Positions 15,899 through 25,146 of a stretch of 32,827 bases of DNA are shown here, one piece after another (the stretch's first letter is position 1; each line of letters starts with the position of its first letter). The notes under the pieces are model-generated. The model was not told the origin of the DNA. It made no database searches and saw only the letters and a program-made list of their open reading frames with translations. Where the stretch lies: NCBI GenBank assembly GCA_019695055.1, contig JAIBAT010000139.1, forward strand, positions 1 through 32,827, written 5' to 3'. This stretch comes from Candidatus Sumerlaeaceae bacterium (GTDB lineage: Bacteria > Sumerlaeota > Sumerlaeia > Sumerlaeales > Sumerlaeaceae). Made by a program: the position numbers and the translations under genes.

Positions 15899-16726
15899 AT
15901 GAGAATTCGACACACCGCTTCCGCCGTCGGAATGATGGCTTTGATTATACTGGGAATCTGCGCCCAATCCCCCGCCCAAAACACAACCGGACGCAGCCAG
16001 GAGTGGCGCACCCGCGGCCCGGTGATGCCAAAGACGGCGGACGGAGCAACGCTGCAGGTGGGAACCTTCAACCTGACGCCCCGCACGCCCATCAGCGAAA
16101 ACGTGGAACAGGCCCGCCAATTCGCGACCAGCATCGTCGAGGTGGTGAAAACCATGCTCTACTCGCAAACCGGCGAATCCGCCGCCAACGCCGCGGGACG
16201 CAAGCTATGGTACGACCCGAATACCCTGCAAATGACCATTACCGACACCAACGAAAACCTGCGGGCCGTTTCCGACTATGTGAAATCCGTGGTTGCCGTG
16301 GGCAAGAAGGGCAGGAGTGACGTGGTGCTGCTGAAACACCAGACCGCCTCCGATATGTCCGGCCTCATCAATCGGGTCACGGGCCTTGAGGCAACTTCAC
16401 CGGCGGAAGGTGGCGCCGGCGGACAGAGCGTGACCAAGACGCTGCGCCCCGAAGGCGAGTTGACCTTCCGCGACCTGCGTATCCGCGTCACCAAGATCAA
16501 CCAGAACGATGTTAACGACAAGAACGACGACGATGTGGAAATGGTGCTCCGGACCCCGACCACGAGCGAGGACCGAACCATCAAGGAGTTCCGCTCCGAG
16601 TTCATTGACGACTACGAGATCAACGTCATCGAGGTGCGCCCCTCCGGCAACAACGAGGGGTCGGCCCGCATCGAGGTGCGGTACAATCCGCAGGGAACCG
16701 GCGTGGTCGCGCCAACACGGCAATAG
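15899..16726 (+). CDS. Periplasmic protein with secretin-N-like segments
   Basis: 275 aa from ATG 15899, preceded by GGGAG eight bases away; an upstream ATG at 15827 overlaps engB and lacks support. The N-terminus (MRIRHTASAVGMMALIILGICAQSPAQ) is a Sec signal peptide. Residues about 80-120 (LWYDPNTLQMTITDTNENLRAVSDYV) resemble the short N0/STN-type unit of secretins ('l.yd...l.itdt..nl..v..yi'). VVLLKHQTASDMSGLINRVTG (about 132-152) looks like the secretin-N 'v..l.h..a.dl..li..l.g' unit. A strand-rich C-terminus ends with DYEINVIEVRPSGNNEGSARIEVRYNP. No secretin pore domain is present and the protein is far too short for one. It may bind or imitate a secretin system; this is inference. It sits 37 nt after engB and 85 nt before dxr. 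Confidence 0.75.
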   Translation: MRIRHTASAVGMMALIILGICAQSPAQNTTGRSQEWRTRGPVMPKTADGATLQVGTFNLTPRTPISENVEQARQFATSIVEVVKTMLYSQTGESAANAAGRKLWYDPNTLQMTITDTNENLRAVSDYVKSVVAVGKKGRSDVVLLKHQTASDMSGLINRVTGLEATSPAEGGAGGQSVTKTLRPEGELTFRDLRIRVTKINQNDVNDKNDDDVEMVLRTPTTSEDRTIKEFRSEFIDDYEINVIEVRPSGNNEGSARIEVRYNPQGTGVVAPTRQ

Positions 16727-16811
16727 CACTTGCCGCACAGCCTGCCCGCTCCCCATAGCCGCCATTTTCCCTTGTTGAATAAGGCCATTGGCCATTCCTA
16801 TCTCTAAGGCC

Positions 16812-17957
16812 ATGCCAAAACGACTTATCATCCTGGGCTCCACGGGCTCCATCGGGCGCAAGGCCCTCGAAGTCGCGTCGGATTTTCCGGGTGAATTCGA
16901 GATCGTGGCGCTCAGCACCAATTGCCAGGTCGGGTTGCTGGCGGAGCAGGCCCAAAGGTTTCGCCCCAAGGCCGTCTGTGTATGCGCCCCTCAGGCGCAA
17001 GACGCTGGCCGGGCCGCCGCCGAAGCCGCAGGCGCGGTGTTTCACGGTGGCGAAGCCGGACTGACGGAACTGGTCGAGCGGTATGACGCCGACATGGTCG
17101 TCGTGGCCACGGTCGGTTTTGTGGGTCTCGTCCCCACACTGCGGGCCATCGCCCTGGGCCGCACCATTGCCCTGGCCAACAAGGAAGTCCTGGTCACCGC
17201 GGGCGAACTGGTAATGGAGGCTGCGAAACGCCAGAAGGCGCGCATCCTGCCCATCGACAGCGAGCACAACGCGATTTTCCAGTGCCTGAACGGCCATGGG
17301 CCGCGGGCTGTTCGGCGCGTCATCCTGACGGCATCCGGCGGTCCGTTTCGCGGCTCGAACCGCGAGCGCATGGCCGCCATTACGCCGGACGAAGCTCTGC
17401 GACACCCGACGTGGAACATGGGGCCCAAGATCACCATCGACAGCGCGACCCTCATGAACAAGGGTTTCGAGGTCATCGAAGGCAAGTATCTGTTTGATTT
17501 GACCGCCGACCAGATCGAGGTCGTCGTTCATCCGCAGAGCACGATTCACTCCATGGTCGAGTACGTGGATGGCTCGGTAATTGCTCAGCTTGGCGTCACG
17601 GATATGTACCTGCCCATCCAGAATGTGCTGTTTTACCCCGCCCGGGTGGAGAACAAGTTTCCCTCGCTCGACTGGGCGGCAGTCGGTTCGCTCACTTTTG
17701 AGCGCCCCGACATGGAGGCGTTTCCCTGCCTCAAATACGCCTATGAGGCCCTCCAGCAGGGCGGCACCAGCCCCGCCGTGCTAAACGCCGCCAACGAGGT
17801 GGCCGTGGCCCGGTTCCTGAAGGGCGACATAGCGTTTCTCCGCATCCCGGAGATCATCCGCGAGACGCTGGACGCGCACAAGCGACTCGAAGCCAGCAAC
17901 CTCGAGGAAATCCAGGGCGCCGACAGTTGGGCCCGGCAACAGGCGGCAGCCATTTGA
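16812..17957 (+). CDS. dxr: 1-deoxy-D-xylulose 5-phosphate reductoisomerase
   Basis: 381 aa from ATG 16812, with AAGG just upstream. It converts DXP plus NADPH to 2-C-methyl-D-erythritol 4-phosphate, the committed step of the MEP isoprenoid pathway. Visible motifs: NADPH site GSTGSIG (9-15), LANKEVLV (121-128), catalytic metal-site PIDSEHNAIFQ (147-157) with Asp149 and Glu151, ASGGPFR (174-180), the flexible loop with HPTWNMGPKI (198-207), and NKGFEVIEGKYLF (216-228) containing the second acidic metal ligands. Length and motif order match the family exactly. Its stop codon overlaps the next gene's TTG start by 3-4 bases, so dxr and rseP are translationally coupled, a widely conserved pairing. 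Confidence 0.97.
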   Translation: MPKRLIILGSTGSIGRKALEVASDFPGEFEIVALSTNCQVGLLAEQAQRFRPKAVCVCAPQAQDAGRAAAEAAGAVFHGGEAGLTELVERYDADMVVVATVGFVGLVPTLRAIALGRTIALANKEVLVTAGELVMEAAKRQKARILPIDSEHNAIFQCLNGHGPRAVRRVILTASGGPFRGSNRERMAAITPDEALRHPTWNMGPKITIDSATLMNKGFEVIEGKYLFDLTADQIEVVVHPQSTIHSMVEYVDGSVIAQLGVTDMYLPIQNVLFYPARVENKFPSLDWAAVGSLTFERPDMEAFPCLKYAYEALQQGGTSPAVLNAANEVAVARFLKGDIAFLRIPEIIRETLDAHKRLEASNLEEIQGADSWARQQAAAI

Positions 17958-19603
17958 ACCATCTTATTTCCACGGGCCAGGGGATCCTTGGCATTGTTGT
18001 GCTTTTCTCTTTTGCCGTCTTCGTTCACGAACTCGGACATTACATGTTTGCAAAATTGTTCGGGGTTTACGTGGAGACCTTTTCCATTGGGTTTGGCAAA
18101 CCAATCTGGAAAAGGAAGTGGGGCGAAACAACCTATCAAATCGCAATCCTGCCTTTTGGCGGATTCGTCAAGATGGCGGGCGTGCTTTCAAAAGAAGTCG
18201 AGGCATCCTTTGAGAAGGACAAGTCCGGCGAGGATCCCAAAGTCGAGGCTAACCATGATGCCGCTGCGGCACAGGAAACGGACAGAGAGTCTCAGTCGCT
18301 CGGGGACTCAGTGGTGGAGGAAATCGCCGCCCTTCGAAATAAGAGTTATCCAGCCAAGCTGCTGATTTTTAGTGCCGGGTGCATCAATAACTTCCTGACG
18401 GCGATTGCTGTGTTTTTCCTGATGATTTGGATCGGGCACTACACCCCCGCTCAGTCGCCAGCTGTCGTGGAATTCGCAGTTCCAGGTGTTCGCGCTATAG
18501 TAGATGTAAAACCGGGTGACCGCTTCGTTGGCGTCAATGGTATCCCCGTTGCCAACTACGATGAATTCCTTGTGGAGTTTTACAAGGTCGCCGAGAACCC
18601 GTCCCAGACAACTATCCCTGTAGCGTTAAGCCGCGGTGATCAAACCCTTACTGTTTCGCTCCCCGTTGAGTTGGTCCCAAACTTCCCGCCTGAGAAGGAG
18701 CCAATCCTTGCCATTGGGGGGAAAATGGTGAAGACCAAGAAGCAAATTGAGTCGCAGACTGAAATAGCTCTCGACCTCGAAACCACTGTTTCCGTGGCTT
18801 TAGGAACGGAGCAATCAAGCCGAACTGTAGTGGTTCCTCCCTCCGCCCTGCTAGGCAAAGGGTGGGTGCACAGTTCCCTTCCAGAGGTTGCCCCGGCGTA
18901 CATTGGATTGTTACTACCAAATCTGCCAGCTGAAAAAGCCGGTCTCAGGGCTGGAGACACAATCCTTACAGTTAACGGCGAGGCGGTGAAGACGCGAACT
19001 GAGGCAACTCGGATAATTCGGTCGCGGACTGACAAGGAAACTGCAGTGACTGTCTCTCGCAGCGGGAAGGGTGGCAAACCGACAATTGTTTCTCTAACCG
19101 TGGTAGTAAGGCCGAACCCGGACGATCCAGCTGGACGCGGACAAATTGGCATCATGTGGAATACACCCAAGACACTTTACCTGAAAAAGAGTGCCGGCGA
19201 GGCGCTGAAGATTTCTGTCCTGCAGTTTCGGGCGGTCGTCGTCGGTTACTTGGGAGCGCTACGCGACCTGTTTGGATCCAGTTTTCAGACGGTCCGCGAA
19301 AGCCTTGGAGGCCCAATTGCCATCGGAAGGCAGGCCTTCACCCTCGCACAGAAAAGCTTGGTGGATTATGTTCAGTGGTTTGCCATATTTAATATTGTCC
19401 TCGGCGTCACCAATCTGCTTCCATTGCCGATTTTGGATGGTGGGCATATCCTCTTTGCTACCATTGAAGCAGTGATCCGGCGCCGACTGCCAGCAAAGGT
19501 CATGCTGGCAATCTACAATACGTTCCTTGTGATACTTATCGGGCTTATAATACTGATTTCCTTTAACGATGTACTCATGAACTTCTGGCGGTTGTTCCGG
19601 TGA
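17954..19603 (+). CDS. rseP: RIP metalloprotease RseP (site-2 protease, M50)
   Basis: 549 aa from TTG 17954, which overlaps the dxr stop (TTGA) and has AGGCGG seven bases upstream. An earlier TTG at 17927 is possible but deep within dxr. The zinc site HELGH (25-29) lies in the first helix and the second catalytic motif NLLPLPILDGGH (487-498) in the third, with the final helix after it. Two PDZ domains lie between: one around VKPGDRFVGVNGIPVANYDEF and one around AGLRAGDTILTVNGEAVKTR. It should cleave anti-sigma factors or signal-peptide remnants in the membrane. It is about 100 residues longer than E. coli RseP, owing to a charged insert after VLSKEVEASFEKDKSGEDP and a long inter-PDZ segment. 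Sampled lines run about 52-53% GC, versus about 65-70% in dxr and the following gene. Confidence 0.95.
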   Translation: MNHLISTGQGILGIVVLFSFAVFVHELGHYMFAKLFGVYVETFSIGFGKPIWKRKWGETTYQIAILPFGGFVKMAGVLSKEVEASFEKDKSGEDPKVEANHDAAAAQETDRESQSLGDSVVEEIAALRNKSYPAKLLIFSAGCINNFLTAIAVFFLMIWIGHYTPAQSPAVVEFAVPGVRAIVDVKPGDRFVGVNGIPVANYDEFLVEFYKVAENPSQTTIPVALSRGDQTLTVSLPVELVPNFPPEKEPILAIGGKMVKTKKQIESQTEIALDLETTVSVALGTEQSSRTVVVPPSALLGKGWVHSSLPEVAPAYIGLLLPNLPAEKAGLRAGDTILTVNGEAVKTRTEATRIIRSRTDKETAVTVSRSGKGGKPTIVSLTVVVRPNPDDPAGRGQIGIMWNTPKTLYLKKSAGEALKISVLQFRAVVVGYLGALRDLFGSSFQTVRESLGGPIAIGRQAFTLAQKSLVDYVQWFAIFNIVLGVTNLLPLPILDGGHILFATIEAVIRRRLPAKVMLAIYNTFLVILIGLIILISFNDVLMNFWRLFR

Positions 19604-20268
19604 GCAGCACCTTCGCCGTCATTTTCGATAACGACGGCGTGCTGGTGGATAGTGAGGCCATCAGTATCGAGGCCTACCAGAGGGCCATCGAGGAGCAGGG
19701 TGTTGTGGTGCAGGAATCTGATAACGAGAAGTACTGTGGCCTGACCGACGCGGACATCATCCGTGACATGGAAATCCATTACGGTACGCACCTTGACCTG
19801 GAGAAGTTTTCCTCGCGGAAGCGAGACCTCTATTTTGAGTTGGCGGAGAAGTCCGGTATGAAGCGTTTCCCGGGCGCCCTCGAACTGCTGCGGGACCTGC
19901 GTGCCGCGGGCGTTCCCTACGCCCTCGCGTCCTCGGGCTCGCAGGAGAAGATCGAGTTCAATCTTCGAGCCGCCGGGCTCGACGCCGAATTCGACATCAT
20001 CATCAGTGGCCAGGACTTTGAACGCGGCAAGCCCGACCCGGAGATTTTCCTGTGTGCGGCCAAACGCGTGGAAACGCCAACAGAGCGCTGCATTGTGTTG
20101 GAAGACAGCGTCAACGGCCTGAAAGCCGCAAAGGCTGCGGGATGTTTTGCCGTCGGTGTTCCAAATACTTTTCAGGCGGGCGTCCTGGCCCGGCACGCCG
20201 ACACCGTGGTGGACACGCTTACGGCACTCAGTGCAAGCCGTCTTGGCCAGATGATCGGCTTGGACTGA
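19600..20268 (+). CDS. HAD-superfamily phosphatase/beta-phosphoglucomutase-like
   Basis: 222 aa from GTG 19600, which overlaps the rseP stop (GTGA). Motif I FDNDGVLVDSE carries nucleophile Asp10 and acid/base Asp12. The substitution of the usual FDxDGTL by FDNDGVLVDS is standard for the beta-PGM/phosphonatase-like subfamily. The helical cap spans about 17-85. Motif II is Ser110-Ser111, motif III Lys143 in RGKPDPEIFL, and motif IV VLEDSVNG (Glu167, Asp168). It is a cytosolic sugar-phosphate phosphatase or phosphomutase; substrate cannot be fixed by sequence. It is coupled to rseP upstream and to a glycosyltransferase 6 nt downstream. High GC, like dxr and unlike rseP. Confidence 0.9.
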   Translation: MSSTFAVIFDNDGVLVDSEAISIEAYQRAIEEQGVVVQESDNEKYCGLTDADIIRDMEIHYGTHLDLEKFSSRKRDLYFELAEKSGMKRFPGALELLRDLRAAGVPYALASSGSQEKIEFNLRAAGLDAEFDIIISGQDFERGKPDPEIFLCAAKRVETPTERCIVLEDSVNGLKAAKAAGCFAVGVPNTFQAGVLARHADTVVDTLTALSASRLGQMIGLD

Positions 20269-20274
20269 CAGGAA

Positions 20275-21942
20275 ATGACCGAAGCGGCCGCTTCCAGACC
20301 CGGATCGTGGTTGGCACGTCGCCACAAACATGCGTTCTGGGCGATCCTGCTGCTGGCCATTGGTTTGCGCATCTTCATCGCGGCCCACATCAAGGCGGTC
20401 TGGTTCGACCAGATTCTGCTACTCCAGCAGGCCCAGTTGCTGCTCGAGGGCAAGTGGACCTACGCTAATTATAACGAGTACAATTTTTTCACGCTCCATG
20501 GCGGAGGATTGAGCTCCTACAATCATCCGCTATACCCGGTCATCACGGCCGTTACCGCCATGGCCCTGCGCAATCTTCAATGGAGCGGTATCCTGGTCTC
20601 CTTTGCGGCAAACACCATCATGCTGTTGCTGGTTTACCGCATCGGGAGGTCGCTGCTGGGAAGAAACTGGTCGCTGTGCCTGCTGGCAGCATGCTCGCTG
20701 GCACCTGCCTTTGCGGAGCTTTCGGTCAATTGCTTTGCCGAGAGCCTTTACATGATGTGGGTCGTGCTCTGCGGCTGGTGCGTGCTTCAGGCCTGCCGCG
20801 GAAAGCGCCCATGGGCCGCAGCGCTGGGCGCAGGAGCCGCGATGGGTTGCGCGTACCTGACCAAACCCGAAGCCTTTGCCCTGGCACCGGTTTTCGCCCT
20901 CGGGCTTGTTGTCGGAACCGGTCTCGGACGCAGGCGACGCTGGAATGTCGGCCTTGGCCTCGCCGTCGTCTTTGGCTGCACCACGCTGGTAACGGCGCTT
21001 CCTTACCCGCTCTACTTCAAAGTCCAGACCGGCCAATGGATGCCACCGCAGAAATTTCTCTACAACTTCCTGCTCGCCGAGCGGTTGGAGACCATGCGTG
21101 TGGATCGCGCCTATTGGGAACTGAATGACACTGACACAGACACAGTCCTCAGCGAGCGGGTATCAAAGGAAACCGTGGCAAGTGCCGCCCAGGGGAAATA
21201 TGCCCATCTGGCCGCACGATCCCTCGGGAACCTGAATACCATATTCAGCCGACTGATTCCCCTGGGACCGTTCAGCCTGGCAGTGGCGGGCATTCTTACG
21301 GTTTGGGCCTTCCTCGCCATTCGAGGCTGGAAACGCCGACTCCTGCTCCAGGGCTATTTGGTCCTGCTGGTCCTTGCCCAGGTCCTGCCGATGACGATCT
21401 TCAATCCCATAGATCGCCTGGTTACGCAATTGCCTACCGCCATGAGTCTTGCCGGCCTGATGATGCTGAGGAACATTGGGCGCAGCTCGGCATGGCTCAG
21501 GGTGAAGACTCCCGCTGACGTGCCGGCAGGCCTTCTCACGATTATCACGGCAACCTGCGTCGGAATGTGGTTCATTCTCCTTCCCCCGGAACTAAAATTC
21601 ATCCGTTCCCAGGAAAACTTGAAAATCATTGGAGAATGGCTGAAGCCGCAGGTTCGCGAGGATACGGTGGTCATGTCGCGCAATCCGACAGTCCCCTTCT
21701 ACGCGCATACGCGACACATCATACTGCCGGCGGAATTGGACCCGGAAAGAGTTTACAACTATGGGGTCCACAAGGGCGCCGAGTTCGTGGTCATTGTGGA
21801 CACCTCGAAGGACGACTCGAAGGACATACTGCTTCCGGAGCCTTACTTCCAGTTGTACAAGCAGTTCGACCAGCCGAAGGACAAACGCTCAGTCCGAATT
21901 TACAGGTTTGTGAAACAGACAGAACAGAAGCCGTCTGCTTAA
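20275..21942 (+). CDS. GT-C fold membrane glycosyltransferase (GT39/PMT-like)
   Basis: 555 aa with about ten helices and a C-terminal soluble domain. The first loop holds AVWFDQILLLQQAQLLLEG (about 41-59), with Asp where the GT-C family places its catalytic or metal acid. SSYNHPLYPVI (about 80-90) is the second-loop 'hPPly'-like motif. The C-terminal part contains a repeated theme of small alpha/beta units (REDTVVMSRNPTVPFYAHT), as in the family's periplasmic domain. It is expected to transfer a sugar from a polyprenyl-phosphate carrier at the periplasmic face; substrate unknown. Start ATG 20275 has AGGAA very close. It is the last gene of the dxr-rseP-HAD run and its stop overlaps the convergent antiporter's stop by 3 bases. 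It is not closely similar by eye to the 4566-6131 enzyme. Confidence 0.8.
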   Translation: MTEAAASRPGSWLARRHKHAFWAILLLAIGLRIFIAAHIKAVWFDQILLLQQAQLLLEGKWTYANYNEYNFFTLHGGGLSSYNHPLYPVITAVTAMALRNLQWSGILVSFAANTIMLLLVYRIGRSLLGRNWSLCLLAACSLAPAFAELSVNCFAESLYMMWVVLCGWCVLQACRGKRPWAAALGAGAAMGCAYLTKPEAFALAPVFALGLVVGTGLGRRRRWNVGLGLAVVFGCTTLVTALPYPLYFKVQTGQWMPPQKFLYNFLLAERLETMRVDRAYWELNDTDTDTVLSERVSKETVASAAQGKYAHLAARSLGNLNTIFSRLIPLGPFSLAVAGILTVWAFLAIRGWKRRLLLQGYLVLLVLAQVLPMTIFNPIDRLVTQLPTAMSLAGLMMLRNIGRSSAWLRVKTPADVPAGLLTIITATCVGMWFILLPPELKFIRSQENLKIIGEWLKPQVREDTVVMSRNPTVPFYAHTRHIILPAELDPERVYNYGVHKGAEFVVIVDTSKDDSKDILLPEPYFQLYKQFDQPKDKRSVRIYRFVKQTEQKPSA

Positions 21943-23402
21943 TCTGCTGCCACGGGTGGTGAGGCAGCCTTACCTTTTTTCTCTCGGAACACAATCGCCA
22001 GTAGAGGCGGCGTGATCATCGTGGTGATCATGACCATGATTACCGTGGCGGAGAATGTGGGACCCGAAATAATGGGTTCGCCGTCACTGGCCTTCATGGT
22101 GGCGCCGATCCCGGCCACGATGAGCCCCACCTCACCGCGGGGAATCATGCCAACACCGACGGCGAGGCGATTCAGACCTTTTTCCAAAACGCCAAGCGAA
22201 CAAATCTGTTTTCCCGCGATGGCGGCGAGTGTGAGAACCGTGGCAAATCCAAGCACCTTGAGGTCACCGAACGCGTCCAACTGAACCTTCATGCCCATAT
22301 GCACAAAGAAAACGGGAACAAGGAAGGACGTCAGCGGGCGGAGCAAGTCCTCCAAAGGCACTTCGCGGCCCACCCAATCACGGAAGGTGGCCTCCTCGAG
22401 AACCAGACCAGCGGCAAACGCCCCCACAATGGGGGCAAGACCAAGTAACGTTCCGACGTAGGCCGTAAAAAAACACCAGCCAAGAGTCATGGTAAGCAGA
22501 ACACCCTGACCGTTGAGATACGTACCCCAGCGGTACAGCTTTCGAGCCACCAGCCTCCCCACGAGCACAGCCAGAACGAAGAACGCAATGGCCTTGCCGA
22601 TAGTGACGGCAACGCTGGAAATTTCGAGGGCCTTTCCAGAGTTCGAGGCCAGCACCATGCCCTGCGCCACGGCCACCACGATCAGGCCCAGCACATCGTC
22701 AATGACGGCGGCACCCAGGATGATCTTGGATTCCCGCCGGTGCATTTGGCCCAAATCCCTCAAAACTCTTGCGGTAATTCCCACACTGGTGGCCGCAAGC
22801 ACTGCACCAATAAACATCGGCACCGTCCACGGCGCATCCGGCAGGAATATCCTCCCCACACCAAACCCCAGGGCCATTGGTGCAATGACCCCCAGCATGG
22901 CTACAAGCAGTGACGAAACCCCCACGGACATCATTTCACCCACGGTGGATTCAAGCCCCACCTCAAACAGCAGGAGCATCACTCCGATCTCCGAAAGCAG
23001 GGTAACAAACGTCGCTGCCTCAGGATCGAGCAGTGTGCTCTTAACAAAGCCGTCCAATCCGGACAGGTGAAGTAGAGAAAGATTCCCAAGGATAATCCCA
23101 AAGATTAGTTCACCAAGCACCGCGGGTTGGCCAATGCGCTGGAACAGATCGCCGCCAATCTTGGCAAGAACCAGTATGATCAACAGGTTAAGCAGGATCT
23201 TCGGAAAGACATGGTGGCCGTGTCCATCCTGACCAGCTGCGGCCGCACCCTCCATCGGTGCAGCCAGAGGATTGGCCAATGCTGCCGAAACCGAGGTTCC
23301 CGTTTCGGCAGAAAACGCCGGACTGTTGATGCCCCAAAAGGAAAAAGTCAGGGCGACGACTGCGGCCAATAGAAATGCTCTAAGTGTGCGGGTGGTTTTC
23401 AT
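21939..23402 (-). CDS. CPA2-type cation:proton antiporter (Kef/NapA-like)
   Basis: 487 aa. An unusual N-terminal extension starts with a signal-peptide-like helix (MKTTRTLRAFLLAAVVALTFSFWG), then an Ala-rich linker and a His cluster (DGHGHHVFPK, about 60-69), before the twelve-helix core begins at about residue 70. Core features: GQPAVLGELIFGIILGNLS, AATSVGITARVLRDLG, and the ion-binding AAVIDDVLGLIVVAV with the Asp-Asp pair that marks electrogenic Na+/H+-type CPA2 members; then VPVFFVHMGMKVQL and MIPRGEVGLIVAGIG. No TrkA-N/RCK domain is attached, so it is NapA-like rather than KefB/C-like. The His cluster could sense metal or pH in the periplasm (inference). It lies 76 nt downstream of folC on the same strand. 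Confidence 0.9.
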   Translation of the reverse strand: MKTTRTLRAFLLAAVVALTFSFWGINSPAFSAETGTSVSAALANPLAAPMEGAAAAGQDGHGHHVFPKILLNLLIILVLAKIGGDLFQRIGQPAVLGELIFGIILGNLSLLHLSGLDGFVKSTLLDPEAATFVTLLSEIGVMLLLFEVGLESTVGEMMSVGVSSLLVAMLGVIAPMALGFGVGRIFLPDAPWTVPMFIGAVLAATSVGITARVLRDLGQMHRRESKIILGAAVIDDVLGLIVVAVAQGMVLASNSGKALEISSVAVTIGKAIAFFVLAVLVGRLVARKLYRWGTYLNGQGVLLTMTLGWCFFTAYVGTLLGLAPIVGAFAAGLVLEEATFRDWVGREVPLEDLLRPLTSFLVPVFFVHMGMKVQLDAFGDLKVLGFATVLTLAAIAGKQICSLGVLEKGLNRLAVGVGMIPRGEVGLIVAGIGATMKASDGEPIISGPTFSATVIMVMITTMITPPLLAIVFREKKGKAASPPVAAD

Positions 23403-23478
23403 GGCCTAGACAGTTCGGACCAGCCCAATGCAAGTCAACTCAAACAGGGCTGCACTCCCGGCCAACGCACCGACCGAT

Positions 23479-25098
23479 TCACAATATTTGCCTGTCCTGC
23501 ATGAACTTCCGCACCGGACCAATCAGGTAAAGTGACCCGAATGCCACAAGCGCCTGACCGTCGTGGAGCAAGCTGACTGCCTTTTGCATGGCCAGTTCCG
23601 GCGAAGGTACTGCTTCGGCCTCCACACCAAGCAAATCGGCCATTGTGGCCGCAGCTTCCGAGGCCGGGCGCGCCCGGGGCGAAGGTGGTTCACAGGCGAT
23701 GATGCGGGCAATATGCATTCTCCCCTTCAGCGCGCCGCAGATCTCGCGCAAGTCCTTGTCGCGCATGAAGCCCGCCACCAGCACCACCTGGCGCGCACCC
23801 AGCAATGCAGAACTCGTCTCGGCCATGGCACGCGTGGAAAGCGGGCAATGGGCCCCGTCCACAATGACGAGGGGTTGGCGCGACAAAACTTCGAACCGCC
23901 CCGGCCAAACTGTGTGGGCGATGCCCCGGCGGATGACCTCCGAGCCAGACGGTCCCGCCACTCCCGAGGGGGGCTCGGGCTCGCAGTCCATGGACTGGTG
24001 CATGGGCCAGTCGCCGCCTTCCGCGGCAACATTCACAGCGTGCTTCTTTGACGCCTCAAGGCGCGATGTACGTGTAATTTCGAATACCACAAGCGCCGCC
24101 AGCGCCGTCTGCAGGTTGCCCGTCTGGTGGGTACCCTGCAGTGGTGGATGAGCCTCAACTCCAGCCAGCAGCGCATCGCACAGCGGCACCCTGGGCAGGT
24201 CCGATTCGGCTATTCCAAGGTTTTTCAGTAGAGCTTCGAACTGAAGCGAGTCCATCTGAAACCCACAGGCAGGACCAAGGCCATCCGGGTCAAAGAACGA
24301 TTCAAAGGTCGGGCGGGGATGGGCATGGATAAGATCCGCCGCATTCACCACGGTGGCGAGGCCGATTTGCGCGGCATGGGTGCGAACCGCCTCCTCGGCA
24401 TCCCCCAGCCAGTCCTCGGGCTGCGCCGCCAAAATCGCGGGGGCGTGGGCGCGCAGTATTCCCGCCTTTTCCGATGCGATCTGGGCAATGGTGTTGCCCA
24501 GAATTTCCATGTGGTCGTACCCGATGGCCGTAATCACGCTCACCTGGACGGAGCCGGTGGTCGTGGCAGGAACATCAAATACATTGGTGGAATCGAGGCG
24601 ACCACCGAGGCCCGTTTCCACAACGGCAACGTCCACCTCCTCCTCGGCAAAGTAGACGAAAGCCGTGGCTGTGAGCAGTTCAAAAACAGTCCGGAAGGTG
24701 GAGCACTCGCCGCTCCCATTCCCGTTGCCATCCGCCATGAGCCCAGCGAGGCGGCCCAGAATGTCGCAGAAGCGGCTCTCCGGGATGTTCTCGCCACTGA
24801 TGGAAATCCGCTCGCAGTAGCTGTCGATATGAGGCGACGTGTACAGCCCCACCTTAAGCCCCGACACGCTCAGAATGGATTCCAGGTAGGCGCACGTGGA
24901 TCCCTTGCCCTTGGTACCCGCCACATGGATGGACGAATAGCGAAGGTGGGGATCGCCGAGCGCCCGCAGCCTGTCACGGAACCGCTCCAGATCGAAGGAT
25001 TTCGTGTCGTACTTGACGTGTCCGCCGCCAAGCATCTTCTCGTAATTGATCAATCCGCCGAGGAAGGACTCGGCCTGCGCGTAACTATCGAACTTCAT
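23479..25098 (-). CDS. folC: Folylpolyglutamate synthase/dihydrofolate synthase
   Basis: 539 aa, Mur-ligase fold. P-loop GTKGKGST (61-68), SPHIDSYCERISI (88-100), catalytic ETGLGGRLDSTNV (161-173) with the family Glu, GYDHMEILGNTIAQIASEKAGI (193-214) and DGAHCP in the C-terminal domain (ligand loop). It adds glutamate to folates and may also make dihydrofolate from dihydropteroate; which activities remain cannot be told. It is about 100 residues longer than E. coli FolC; the excess is mainly in low-complexity loops about 120-135 and 255-400 (for example PEPPSGVAGPSGSE). ATG 25098 starts the family similarity. It lies 48 nt after the Nudix gene on the same strand. Confidence 0.93.
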   Translation of the reverse strand: MKFDSYAQAESFLGGLINYEKMLGGGHVKYDTKSFDLERFRDRLRALGDPHLRYSSIHVAGTKGKGSTCAYLESILSVSGLKVGLYTSPHIDSYCERISISGENIPESRFCDILGRLAGLMADGNGNGSGECSTFRTVFELLTATAFVYFAEEEVDVAVVETGLGGRLDSTNVFDVPATTTGSVQVSVITAIGYDHMEILGNTIAQIASEKAGILRAHAPAILAAQPEDWLGDAEEAVRTHAAQIGLATVVNAADLIHAHPRPTFESFFDPDGLGPACGFQMDSLQFEALLKNLGIAESDLPRVPLCDALLAGVEAHPPLQGTHQTGNLQTALAALVVFEITRTSRLEASKKHAVNVAAEGGDWPMHQSMDCEPEPPSGVAGPSGSEVIRRGIAHTVWPGRFEVLSRQPLVIVDGAHCPLSTRAMAETSSALLGARQVVLVAGFMRDKDLREICGALKGRMHIARIIACEPPSPRARPASEAAATMADLLGVEAEAVPSPELAMQKAVSLLHDGQALVAFGSLYLIGPVRKFMQDRQIL

Positions 25099-25146
25099 TT
25101 TGCCGCCTCCGCGTCCGGCGGTCGCCCGCCGGCGCGATTATTTCGC

